Counted from the stretch's first letter, positions 1 through 5,471 are shown. The stretch: 5,471 nucleotides of DNA from JALOOE01 sp964423545 (GCA_964423545.1 CAYRFV010000336.1:1-5471); one strand, 5' to 3'. Notes: generated from the letters alone by a model not told the origin. Made by a program: numbers and translations.

Positions 1-1
1 G

Positions 2-970
2 CACAAGCTGCGCGAGGTGTTCGCCGTGGCCGACCGCATCAGCGTCATGCGCGGGGGCCAGATGGTCGGCACGGTCAGACCGGCCGAGGCGTCGCGCGAG
101 CAGCTGGCCGAGATGATGGTGGGCCGTAAGGTGATCCTGCAGATCGACAAGTCGGAGGCGCATCCGGGCGCAGCGGTGCTCAGCGTCGCCGAACTGCACG
201 TCGAAGACGATCGACACCATCCTACCGTGAACGGCGTGTCGCTCGAAGTCCGCTCCGGGGAGATCTTGGGCATTTGCGGCGTGCAGGGCAACGGCCAGAC
301 GGAGTTGGCCGAGGCGCTGACGGGCCTGCGCAGGGCTGTTCGCGGCAGCGTGTCGCTGCTGGGGCAGGATGTGACCCATGCGCCACCCCGCCAGCTCGTC
401 CAGAGCGGGGTGGCGCATGTGCCGGAGGATCGACACAAGCATGGCCTGGTGCTGTCGTTCCCCGTGCGCGACAATCTGATCCTCTGCACCTACTATCGTC
501 CGCCCTTCTCCAGCGGCATCGAACTGGACTATCCCATGATCTCCGAAGAGGCCGAGCGCCTGGTGCGGCTGTTTGACGTGCGCACGCCGGGCATCATGAC
601 GTCCGCCGCCTCGTTGTCCGGCGGCAATCAGCAGAAGGTGATCATCGCGCGCGAACTCTCGCGCATCGCCGGGGATGTGGGGACGGTAGGGGCGCACGGC
701 CGTGCGCCCCTACTCATCGCCAACCAACCGACGCGCGGCCTCGACGTGGGCAGCATCGAGTTCATCCACCGTCGCATTGTCGAGGCCCGGGACAACGGCG
801 CGGCCGTGCTGCTGCTCAGCGCCGAGCTGGATGAGATCATGACCCTGTCGGATCGGATCGCGGTGATGTACAAAGGGCGCATCCTCGACACGCTTGATGC
901 CAAGACGGCCACGCGCGAGCAGTTAGGGTTGCTGATGGCCGGGGTGACGAAGGAGGCCGACCATGCGTGA
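2..970 (+). CDS. BMP/PnrA-type (nucleoside) ABC importer ATP-binding protein, 5'-truncated by the window
   Basis: This is the cytoplasmic ATPase that drives a BMP-family importer; relatives such as B. subtilis NupO take up purine nucleosides. Members carry two fused nucleotide-binding domains. Here only the last strand of domain 1 is seen (HKLREVFAVADRISVMRGG; HKL is the H-loop), so the true start lies upstream and the GTG at 17 is not a start. Domain 2 is complete (fragment numbering): degenerate Walker A GVQGNGQT at 93-100 lacking the lysine, VPEDRHKHGLV at 140-150, signature LSGGNQQK at 205-212, Walker B end and D-loop QPTRGLD at 242-248, and SAELDE at 273-278 in the H-loop place. A non-canonical second domain is normal in this family. 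The oddity is residues 222-236 (IAGDVGTVGAHGRAP), which replace the usual three or so residues and include a translated 28-bp palindrome. The stop overlaps the next gene by 8 bases. Family assignment is firm; the nucleoside substrate is inferred. Confidence 0.93.
   Translation, partial: HKLREVFAVADRISVMRGGQMVGTVRPAEASREQLAEMMVGRKVILQIDKSEAHPGAAVLSVAELHVEDDRHHPTVNGVSLEVRSGEILGICGVQGNGQTELAEALTGLRRAVRGSVSLLGQDVTHAPPRQLVQSGVAHVPEDRHKHGLVLSFPVRDNLILCTYYRPPFSSGIELDYPMISEEAERLVRLFDVRTPGIMTSAASLSGGNQQKVIIARELSRIAGDVGTVGAHGRAPLLIANQPTRGLDVGSIEFIHRRIVEARDNGAAVLLLSAELDEIMTLSDRIAVMYKGRILDTLDAKTATREQLGLLMAGVTKEADHA
686..713. repeat. Perfect 28-bp palindrome inside the ATPase gene
   Basis: Each half reads GTAGGGGCGCACGG from its own strand, with no loop and no mismatch, centred between bases 699 and 700. 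It is translated in frame as VGAHGRAPL between the ABC signature and Walker B. Of the three frames through the palindrome, one meets TAG, and the frame in use is an open one. The 7-bp direct repeat CATCGCC flanks it at 664-670 and 715-721; this may be a remnant of insertion or a coincidence. The end CGCCCCTAC (705-713) recurs at 3499-3507. It looks like a dispersed palindromic element that landed in the gene, comparable in principle to Rickettsia palindromic elements. Confidence 0.85.
950..956 (+). promoter_or_regulatory. Ribosome binding site of permease 1
   Basis: AAGGAGG lies six bases before the ATG at 963, inside the last codons of the ATPase gene. It fixes the start of the first permease and supports translational coupling. 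Confidence 0.85.
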
Positions 971-2351
971 CACCACCGCAGTTGCCGCTGCGCCGCCGCC
1001 TGCGCGCTTCCGCAGGATCTTGCAGCGCGCATGGGAGGTGCTGGCGATGCCGCTGCTGGCGATCCTGACCGCGTTCCTGGTGGGCGGCGTCGTCATCTGG
1101 ATCACCAGCGGGCAGTTGAGCACGGTCTTCGAAGCCTACGGCGGGTTGATACGCGGCGCGTTCTTCAAGCAACGCGGCTTCTCCGAGTCGCTCGTCGCCA
1201 TGACCCCTTATGTGTTCCTGAGCCTGGGCCTCGCCGTTGGCTTCAAGAGCGGCCTGTTCAACATCGGCGTGGAAGGGCAGTTCTACATCGGGGCGGTCTC
1301 CGCGGCGTTCGTGGGACAGGCGACGAGCGGGCTGCCCGCGGTAATCCATCTGCCGCTGGCGGTGGCCGCCGGCGCAGGGGGCGGCGCGCTCTGGGGTGCC
1401 ATCCCCGGCTATCTGAAGGCGAAGACCGGCGCGCATGAAGTGATCAACACGATCATGCTGAACTACATCGCGTTCCGGCTGGTGGAGTATCTCATCAGTG
1501 GGCCGCTGCGAGACACCTTCGCCACCGCCGTACAGACGCCTCGCATCTCAGCGGAGGCAGAGCTCTGGTCTCTCTTTGCGGTTCCAGCGCGCCTGGCCGA
1601 CCCGCTCAATGCGCTGGGCATCGCGCTGCTGTGCGCGCTCCTGGCTTGGTCTGCCATGAAGTGGTGGGTGACCGATCGCTGGCTGCGCAGCCGCGGCCTG
1701 GACATCAAGCTGCCGGTCTACCTGCGCGGGCGCGTGCCGCTAATTGGCGCCGTCCTGGTCGGGCTGCTGGCATTCATCTTCGCACCGCTGCTGACCCGCA
1801 TCGCGTGGCCGTTCCAGGATGAATACGATCGTTTTCACATCGGCTTTTTCTTCGCCATCGTCGCCGCGGTGGCCATCTGGCGCCTGTTGAACAACACCAA
1901 GATCGGCTTCGAGCTGCGCGCCGTCGGCGCCAACCCGAATGCGGCACGCTATGCCGGCGCCAAGATCACGCGCGACATCGTGCTGGCCATGGCGCTGTCG
2001 GGCGGGCTGGCCGGCATCGCGGGCACCATCGAAGTGCTGGGCGTCTCGATCTGCCGCTGCCTGCCGCTCTTCTTCTCCAGCGGTTACGGCTTCGACTCGA
2101 TCGCCATCACACTGCTGGCGAAGAACAACCCGTTCGGCATCCTGGCCGCCTCGTTCCTCTGGGGCGCCATGCGCAACGGCGCTGACCTGATGGAGCTGAC
2201 GTCCGGCGTTTCCAAGTACATCATCTCGCTGATCCAGGCGTTAGTGCTGCTCTTTGTCGCCGCGCCGGGAATCGTGCGCTGGATCTACCGCATCAAGGCG
2301 GCAAGGCGCCCCGAAGAAGAAGCCCCGCTGACGCGCGGCTGGGGAGGTTGA
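963..2351 (+). CDS. ABC importer permease 1 (BMP/PnrA-type, BPD_transp_2 family), 462 aa
   Basis: This is one of the two inner-membrane subunits forming the import channel, equivalent in position to B. subtilis NupP. The family hallmark GLFNIGVEGQ is at residues 98-106 approximately. KTGAHEVINTIMLNYIAF (154-171) and the cytoplasmic stretch NNTKIGFELRAVGANPNAARYAG (310-332) are the conserved segments of this permease type, the latter the likely contact with the ATPase. I count about ten or eleven hydrophobic segments, beginning at 26-47 and ending at 416-437. The protein is longer than the roughly 350 aa usual for the family; the extra length lies mainly in residues 213-290, which add two hydrophobic segments joined by a basic, Trp-rich loop. 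A Cys-Arg-Cys triplet sits at 364-366. The ATG at 963 is well placed after a strong ribosome binding site, and the gene overlaps the ATPase stop. The C-terminus is charged and cytoplasmic-looking. Substrate is inferred from family only. Confidence 0.93.
   Translation: MRDTTAVAAAPPPARFRRILQRAWEVLAMPLLAILTAFLVGGVVIWITSGQLSTVFEAYGGLIRGAFFKQRGFSESLVAMTPYVFLSLGLAVGFKSGLFNIGVEGQFYIGAVSAAFVGQATSGLPAVIHLPLAVAAGAGGGALWGAIPGYLKAKTGAHEVINTIMLNYIAFRLVEYLISGPLRDTFATAVQTPRISAEAELWSLFAVPARLADPLNALGIALLCALLAWSAMKWWVTDRWLRSRGLDIKLPVYLRGRVPLIGAVLVGLLAFIFAPLLTRIAWPFQDEYDRFHIGFFFAIVAAVAIWRLLNNTKIGFELRAVGANPNAARYAGAKITRDIVLAMALSGGLAGIAGTIEVLGVSICRCLPLFFSSGYGFDSIAITLLAKNNPFGILAASFLWGAMRNGADLMELTSGVSKYIISLIQALVLLFVAAPGIVRWIYRIKAARRPEEEAPLTRGWGG
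2341..2347 (+). promoter_or_regulatory. Ribosome binding site of permease 2
   Basis: GGGGAGG sits seven bases before the ATG at 2355 and overlaps the last codons of permease 1. The next gene starts only three bases after the TGA ending at 2351, so the two are cotranslated. Confidence 0.75.
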
Positions 2352-2354
2352 CGC

Positions 2355-3449
2355 ATGGCGACAGCGACAAACACGGTGGGCAAGCGTGCGGCCGGGGTGC
2401 GGGGATGGTGGGTCACACCGCTGATTGCCTTCGGAGTCCTCTTTGCAGCATGGTGGCTGCTGAACCTGGTCATCGGCGGCAAGTGTGACGGGCAATGCGT
2501 CATCAGCACGCTGGCGCAGGCGCTGCGGGTCGCCACCCCCATCGCCTTTGCCGCGTTCTGCGGCGTCATTTGCGAACGAGCCGGCGTCGTGAACATCGGC
2601 ATCGAGGGGCAGATGCTGATGGCCGCCATGGTGGCCTATGCCGCCAACCTGTTCATCTTCCAGGCGCTCCAGGATTCGCTGGGCAGCCAGGCGGCCGGCG
2701 AACTCAGCCGGTGGCTGGCACTCCTCTTCGCGATGCTCTCTGCGCTGTTGCTGGGCGGGCTGCACGCCGTGGTGTCGATCAAGTTCAAGGCCGACCAGAT
2801 CATCAGCGGCACGGTGATCAACATCCTGGCCATCGGCATCTCCGGCTACTTCTACCGCCAGTTCCTGGCCGAGAATCTGCCGCCCGGGCCGGGCACCTTC
2901 CCGATCACCCCGCTGCCCGCGCTGTCACAGATTCCGATCATCGGCCCGATCCTGTTTCAACAGAAGCCGCTGACCTACATCATGCTCTTCAGCGTGATCG
3001 CACTGCACTACGTCCTGTTCTACACGCGCTGGGGGCTGCGCACCCGCGCGGTGGGCGAGCACCCGCGCGCCGCCGATACGTTGGGCGTCAACGTCTATCG
3101 TACGCGCTACGTGAACGTGTTGGTGGGCGGGATCCTCGCAGGGCTGGGCGGCGCCTGGTTCACGCTGGAGGCGGTGGACGTCTTCAATCCGCTGATGACC
3201 AACGGCCTGGGGTTCATCGGTCTGGCCGCAATGATCTTCGGCAAATGGAATCCGTTCGGCGCGCTGATCGGCGCGCTGATCTTCGGGCTCGGCACCAGCG
3301 CCACCGCCACGATTAGCATCTTCCGGCCCGACATCCCGTCGCAAATCCCCCAGATGTTGCCCTACATCCTGACGATCGTGGTGCTCACCGGCGTGGTCGG
3401 CCGCGCCGTGCCGCCTGCCGCCGACGGGCAACCGTACGAGAAGGGGTGA
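2355..3449 (+). CDS. ABC importer permease 2 (BMP/PnrA-type, BPD_transp_2 family), 364 aa
   Basis: This is the second inner-membrane channel subunit, equivalent in position to B. subtilis NupQ, and the expected heterodimer partner of permease 1. The hallmark GVVNIGIEGQMLMAA is at residues 77-91, close kin to GLFNIGVEGQ of its partner. Other family segments are KFKADQIISGTVINILAIG (143-161), the cytoplasmic TRWGLRTRAVGEHPRAADTLG (224-244) and GLGFIGLAAMIFGKWNPFGA (284-303). Hydrophobic segments lie near 19-41, 58-75, 85-103, 120-143, 148-167, 206-223, 254-275, 285-312 and 333-350. Its 364 aa is a normal length for the family. Two cysteines (C44, C48) flank a short loop after the first segment, possibly on the outer face. 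The start is supported by GGGGAGG seven bases upstream. It is the last gene of the operon on this strand; hairpins follow within five bases of its stop. Confidence 0.93.
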   Translation: MATATNTVGKRAAGVRGWWVTPLIAFGVLFAAWWLLNLVIGGKCDGQCVISTLAQALRVATPIAFAAFCGVICERAGVVNIGIEGQMLMAAMVAYAANLFIFQALQDSLGSQAAGELSRWLALLFAMLSALLLGGLHAVVSIKFKADQIISGTVINILAIGISGYFYRQFLAENLPPGPGTFPITPLPALSQIPIIGPILFQQKPLTYIMLFSVIALHYVLFYTRWGLRTRAVGEHPRAADTLGVNVYRTRYVNVLVGGILAGLGGAWFTLEAVDVFNPLMTNGLGFIGLAAMIFGKWNPFGALIGALIFGLGTSATATISIFRPDIPSQIPQMLPYILTIVVLTGVVGRAVPPAADGQPYEKG

Positions 3450-3452
3450 TGA

Positions 3453-3489
3453 CGCCCCCCCGGGCGTGGTCTCCACGCCCGGGGGGGCG
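3453..3489. repeat. Perfect 17-bp stem-loop just after permease 2
   Basis: Left arm CGCCCCCCCGGGCGTGG (3453-3469), loop TCT, right arm its exact complement (3473-3489). It starts four bases after the permease 2 stop. It could act as a transcription stop or a 3' mRNA stabiliser for the operon, but no T-tract follows on either strand, so it is not a standard intrinsic terminator. It also looks like a member of a dispersed palindromic repeat family. Confidence 0.8.
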
Positions 3490-3504
3490 AGGCGACCTCG
3501 CCCC
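3484..3504. repeat. Second stem-loop, overlapping the first, ending in CGCCCCTAC
   Basis: Left arm GGGGCGAGG (3484-3492), loop CGA, right arm CCTCGCCCC (3496-3504), 9 bp without mismatch. It shares bases 3484-3489 with the preceding hairpin, so the two cannot form at once. The following TAC gives the end CGCCCCTAC at 3499-3507, the same nine bases that close the palindrome inside the ATPase gene. Confidence 0.75.
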
Positions 3505-3544
3505 TACAACGCAGGGCGCTGTCTGACACGCATGGTTTTCGCAT

Positions 3545-3572
3545 CGCCCCACGGCCGGCTGGCCGTGGGGCG
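3545..3572. terminator. 12-bp stem-loop between convergent genes, possible bidirectional transcription stop
   Basis: Left arm CGCCCCACGGCC (3545-3556), loop GGCT, right arm GGCCGTGGGGCG (3561-3572). It lies 13 bases beyond the stop of the - strand gene and 95 bases after the permease stop, a natural place for a shared terminator. No T-run follows in either direction, so the role is inferred from position and stem strength. Its GGGGC / CACGGCC elements echo the palindrome in the ATPase gene. Confidence 0.4.
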
Positions 3573-3584
3573 GTGGGATGTGTG

Positions 3585-5042
3585 CTATCTCAGGATGATG
3601 GGCAGGATCGCGCGCGGGGGCAGGGCCTCGTACGCGCCGATGTCGCAGCGCGGTCTTTGCGGCCGGGCGACGCCGCGCTGGTCGAGACCGCTGACCGGGG
3701 GCGCGGCACAGATGGCGTCGTTGCCTGCATCGATAGCCGCACTGCCAGGGAGGAGCGCCATCGTCCAGGTCGGCCCGCCGTTATCCTGCAAGGCCCCGAG
3801 CTTGGGATCGGAGTTGATGCCGGGGCAGGTGGTGTCAGGATAGCTCAGGTTCCCACCGCCGTCGGTGATGGTGCCGGAGCAGTTGCTTCCGCTTGGGCTG
3901 TTGGCGACGATCGTGTTCTTAAACGTCGTTTCTACGCTGCCGCTGTTATGGTTGTAGATGCCACCGCCGAAATTGGCGGCGCTATTGCCGGAGAAGGTGC
4001 TGTTGCTCACGGTCACCGTGCCAAAGTAGTTGTGAATACCACCGCCAGCGCCGGCAGTGGTATTGCCGGAGAACGCGCTGTTGCTCACGGTCACCGACCC
4101 GTTGTAGTTGCGAATGCCGCCGCCACCGCCAGGGTCGCCGCCGATAGCGGTATTGTCGGAGAAGGTGGTGTTGATCACGGTGAGCATGCCGCTGGAGTTG
4201 CTAATGCCGCCGCCACCGCAGTCGACGCTATTGCCGGAGAAGGTGGTGTTGGTCACGGTAAGCGTGCCGCTGTTGCTAATGCCGCCGCCACCGCCCGTAG
4301 CGGTATTGCCGGAGAAGGTGCTGTTGCCTACGGTCAGCGTGCCGTATTCCAGGTTTGCAATGCCACCGCCCCCACCGTTGGTGGCGCTATTGCCGGAGAA
4401 GGTGGTGTTGGTCACGGTGAGCGTGCCGCTGTTACAGATGCCGCCGCCCTCCCAGGCGCCATTGCCAGAGAAGGTGCTGTCGCTCACGGTCGCCGAGCCG
4501 GAGCCGTTGTAGATGCCGCCGCAGGCTTGGACGCCATTGCCGGAGAAGGTGCTGTCGCTCACGCTCAGCGTGCCGGGGTACCGGGTGTAGATACCGCCGC
4601 CACCGACGTAGCTGGCGCTTGCAGCGCTATTGCCGAAGAAGGTGCTGTCGGTTACGGTGAGCGACCCGCTGTTGTAGATGCCGCCACCGTCGCCGCCGAT
4701 GATGCTCCCATCGGCAATAGTCAGCGCATTCAGGTTGAGCGTGCCCCCTGAGTTCACAGTGAACACGCGCACGGCATGATTGCCGCTGATGGTGACAGCC
4801 TGACCGCTGCCGTCGATGGTCGTGTCAGCCGCAATCGTGATCGTGGCGGTCAAGGTGATCGTGCCGCTGCAACTGAAGGTCACCGTGCCGCCGCCGTCCA
4901 GCGCCGCCCGCAAGCTGGCTTCGTCGCAAACGCTGACGATGCCACTGGCCTGCGCGGGCGCTGCCGGTGCGGCGAGCGTCAGCAGAGCTGCCAGCAATAC
5001 CGCCGACAAAACAAGGAGGGTCGCGAAGTGTTTGAGGCGCAT
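3585..5042 (-). CDS. Secreted beta-helix protein with Pmp-like GGGI/FSGN repeats and choice-of-anchor Q-type C-terminus, 485 aa
   Basis: This is probably an exported, cell-surface or extracellular protein; no enzyme activity can be assigned. Residues 1-32 form a clear signal peptide (MRLKH, a long Leu/Ala core, then APAQA before SG). There is no lipobox cysteine. Residues 39-110 look like the first rungs of a right-handed beta-helix. Residues 119-383 hold nine full coils and one worn coil of the pattern GGGI-N-G-LTV-STFSGN, close to the GGAI/FxxN motifs of chlamydial Pmp proteins. Residues 411-472 (DPKLGALQDNGGPTW, GSAAIDAG, DQRGVARP, DIGAYE) match what I know as the choice-of-anchor Q domain. 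The chain ends LPPRAILPIILR, a short hydrophobic tail. An upstream in-frame ATG at 5159 would add 39 residues before the signal peptide. I reject it because the ATG at 5042 has AAGGAG eight bases before it. It faces the transporter operon and shows no link with it. Confidence 0.88.
   Translation of the reverse strand: MRLKHFATLLVLSAVLLAALLTLAAPAAPAQASGIVSVCDEASLRAALDGGGTVTFSCSGTITLTATITIAADTTIDGSGQAVTISGNHAVRVFTVNSGGTLNLNALTIADGSIIGGDGGGIYNSGSLTVTDSTFFGNSAASASYVGGGGIYTRYPGTLSVSDSTFSGNGVQACGGIYNGSGSATVSDSTFSGNGAWEGGGICNSGTLTVTNTTFSGNSATNGGGGGIANLEYGTLTVGNSTFSGNTATGGGGGISNSGTLTVTNTTFSGNSVDCGGGGISNSSGMLTVINTTFSDNTAIGGDPGGGGGIRNYNGSVTVSNSAFSGNTTAGAGGGIHNYFGTVTVSNSTFSGNSAANFGGGIYNHNSGSVETTFKNTIVANSPSGSNCSGTITDGGGNLSYPDTTCPGINSDPKLGALQDNGGPTWTMALLPGSAAIDAGNDAICAAPPVSGLDQRGVARPQRPRCDIGAYEALPPRAILPIILR
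3894..4688 (-). repeat. Coding tandem repeats of the beta-helix protein (about ten coils)
   Basis: The coils are about 23-30 residues each and begin with two to five glycines. Each has the core (S/T)-x-(S/T)-(T/A)-F-(S/F)-(G/D)-N; the last coil is degenerate (TTFKNTIVAN). Spacing varies, through short insertions between coils such as SAASASYV and AIGGDPG. This fits a beta-helix with loops of differing length on one face. Confidence 0.85.
4226..4433 (-). repeat. Near-identical 49-bp copies within the coil region (4226-4274 and 4385-4433)
   Basis: The two 49-base stretches differ at one base (A4260 versus G4419), a silent change. They encode NSGTLTVTNTTFSGNS in coils 4 and 6 and start 159 bases (53 codons) apart. 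Neighbouring coils are much more diverged at the DNA level. This points to a recent in-frame duplication or gene conversion within the gene. Confidence 0.8.
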
Positions 5043-5050
5043 CTTCTGGT

Positions 5051-5056
5051 CTCCTT
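5051..5056 (-). promoter_or_regulatory. Ribosome binding site that fixes the start of the beta-helix protein
   Basis: AAGGAG on the - strand lies eight bases before the ATG at 5042. The upstream in-frame ATG at 5159 has no comparable site, and using it would bury the signal peptide behind 39 hydrophilic residues. This decides for the shorter protein. Confidence 0.8.
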
Positions 5057-5182
5057 GCGCTGAGAACGGATCACCTGAGAACAGTGCGACGCAAGAGGAG
5101 ATCGGTGTAGGGGTGCGATGCTGCTTACAGTGTACATCCGTTTGACCGAATGCGCGCAACGAATTTCACCGGCGTGAGACGA
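5057..5182 (-). promoter_or_regulatory. Upstream region of the beta-helix gene
   Basis: This should hold the promoter of the - strand gene. The best -10-like hexamer I see on the - strand is TACACT, at about 5132-5137, with only a poor -35 (TTGCGC, 19-base spacer). I therefore do not place a promoter. Nothing else is recognisable here. Confidence 0.3.
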
Positions 5183-5216
5183 CATGAGCGGCCCGGTGTC
5201 ACTCCGGCCGCTCATG
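5183..5216. repeat. Inverted repeat, 11-bp perfect stem with 12-base loop
   Basis: Left arm CATGAGCGGCC (5183-5193), loop of 12 bases, right arm GGCCGCTCATG (5206-5216). It lies between the upstream region of the beta-helix gene and the tandem array. It may be a terminator remnant, an operator or another mobile palindrome; no T-run follows on either strand. Confidence 0.7.
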
Positions 5217-5220
5217 CTTC

Positions 5221-5471
5221 CCGCCAGGGGCTTGTGTTTTCGACTGGGCGCGGGGCAAGCTGGAAGCTTGCGTTACATGGGGCTACGGACCCCGTGCGTC
5301 CCGCCAGGGGCTTGTGTTTGCGACGGGGGCGCGGCGCAAGCTGGAAGCTTGCGTTACATGGGGCTACGGACCCCGTGCGTCCCGCCAGGGGCTTGTGTTT
5401 GCGACGGGGGCGCGGCGCAAGCTGGAAGCTTGCGTTACATGGGGCTACGGACCCCGTGCGTCCCGCCAGGG
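5221..5471. repeat. Tandem repeat array, 80/81-base unit, at least three full copies, cut by the window end
   Basis: Units begin (CCGCCAGGGG) at 5221, 5301, 5382 and 5463; the fourth is cut after nine bases. Copies 2 and 3 are identical over 81 bases. Copy 1 is 80 bases and differs at several places, mostly between 5240 and 5256, as expected of a terminal worn unit. Each unit holds two hairpins. The first is CGCAAGCT-GGA-AGCTTGCG (5335-5353 in copy 2; one pair shorter in copy 1). The second is CATGGGG-CTACGGA-CCCCGTG (5357-5377), with one T-G wobble. No gene is recognised here. The + strand frames are free of stops across the unit, but no start with a ribosome binding site is evident. Confidence 0.93.

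Noticed and set aside
17..19. GTG as a start codon for the ATPase
   Set aside because: The frame is open to the left edge, and the preceding codons HKLRE belong to the conserved H-loop region of the first nucleotide-binding domain.
254..304. Loss of the Walker A lysine as a sign of a dead ATPase or pseudogene
   Set aside because: A degenerate Walker A (GxxGNGQ) in the second domain is usual for this family; the rest of the frame is intact.
837..1436. - strand open frame of 199 codons across the ATPase/permease junction
   Set aside because: It crosses two well-supported genes in the opposite direction, has shadow-like Arg/Ala/Gln-rich composition and resembles no family I know.
2495..3316. 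+ strand open frame of 273 codons inside permease 2
   Set aside because: An Arg/His-rich frame-shifted reading of the permease; the permease frame carries the conserved motifs and membrane segments.
4108..4512. Another + strand open frame with Pro-rich repeats (MPPPPP, LPEKVV)
   Set aside because: It is also the antisense of the GGGI and FSGN codons of the beta-helix gene; low stop density here comes from the repetitive GC-rich DNA.
3573..4751. Long + strand open frame (392 codons) with repeated AIAGEGAVAHG-like units opposite the beta-helix gene
   Set aside because: Its repeats are the antisense reading of the coil repeats. The - strand frame has a signal peptide, a ribosome binding site and a recognisable C-terminal domain, and the + frame has none of these.
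5043..5159. Extension of the beta-helix protein to the upstream ATG at 5159
   Set aside because: It would place 39 hydrophilic residues before a typical signal peptide, and the downstream ATG has a good ribosome binding site.
5221..5471. CRISPR array
   Set aside because: The whole 81-base unit repeats without variable spacers, and no cas gene is in view.

Overview
The window is GC-rich bacterial DNA. It holds the 3' part of an ABC-importer operon on the + strand, a secreted repeat protein on the - strand facing it, and a tandem repeat array at the right edge. Several near-perfect short palindromes, one of them inside a coding sequence and sharing the end CGCCCCTAC with an intergenic one, resemble repeats I associate with Chloroflexota (Anaerolineae/Chloroflexia-like genomes). 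The long beta-helix secreted protein with a short hydrophobic tail fits that guess too. The assignment rests on style and memory, not on a marker gene, so treat it as moderate to weak.

Layout: 1-970 is the end of a two-domain ATPase of the BMP/PnrA (purine nucleoside type) ABC importer family; its first domain lies outside the window. It overlaps by 8 bases a first permease (963-2351), followed 3 bases later by a second permease (2355-3449). The three are one translationally coupled operon, and the missing parts (first nucleotide-binding domain and, by family habit, a BMP substrate-binding lipoprotein) should lie just upstream. The two permeases would form the heterodimeric membrane channel, and the ATPase, carrying both nucleotide-binding domains on one chain, would power it. 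The cargo is most likely nucleosides, but this cannot be read from the sequence alone.

3450-3584 is a short gap between convergent genes, packed with three strong hairpins. 3585-5042 (- strand) is a signal-peptide-bearing, Asn/Gly/Ser/Thr-rich right-handed beta-helix protein with about ten GGGI...TFSGN coils and a C-terminal domain of the 'choice-of-anchor Q' kind. It has no evident functional link with the transporter. 5043-5220 is its upstream region and contains an 11-bp-stem hairpin. 5221-5471 is a tandem array with an 80/81-base period, cut by the window edge.

The most interesting observations are the perfect 28-bp palindrome translated in frame inside the ATPase between its signature and Walker B motifs, its relation to the intergenic palindromes, and the array of identical double-hairpin units at the right edge. 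I see no RNA gene, CRISPR array, transposase or obviously new multi-gene system.
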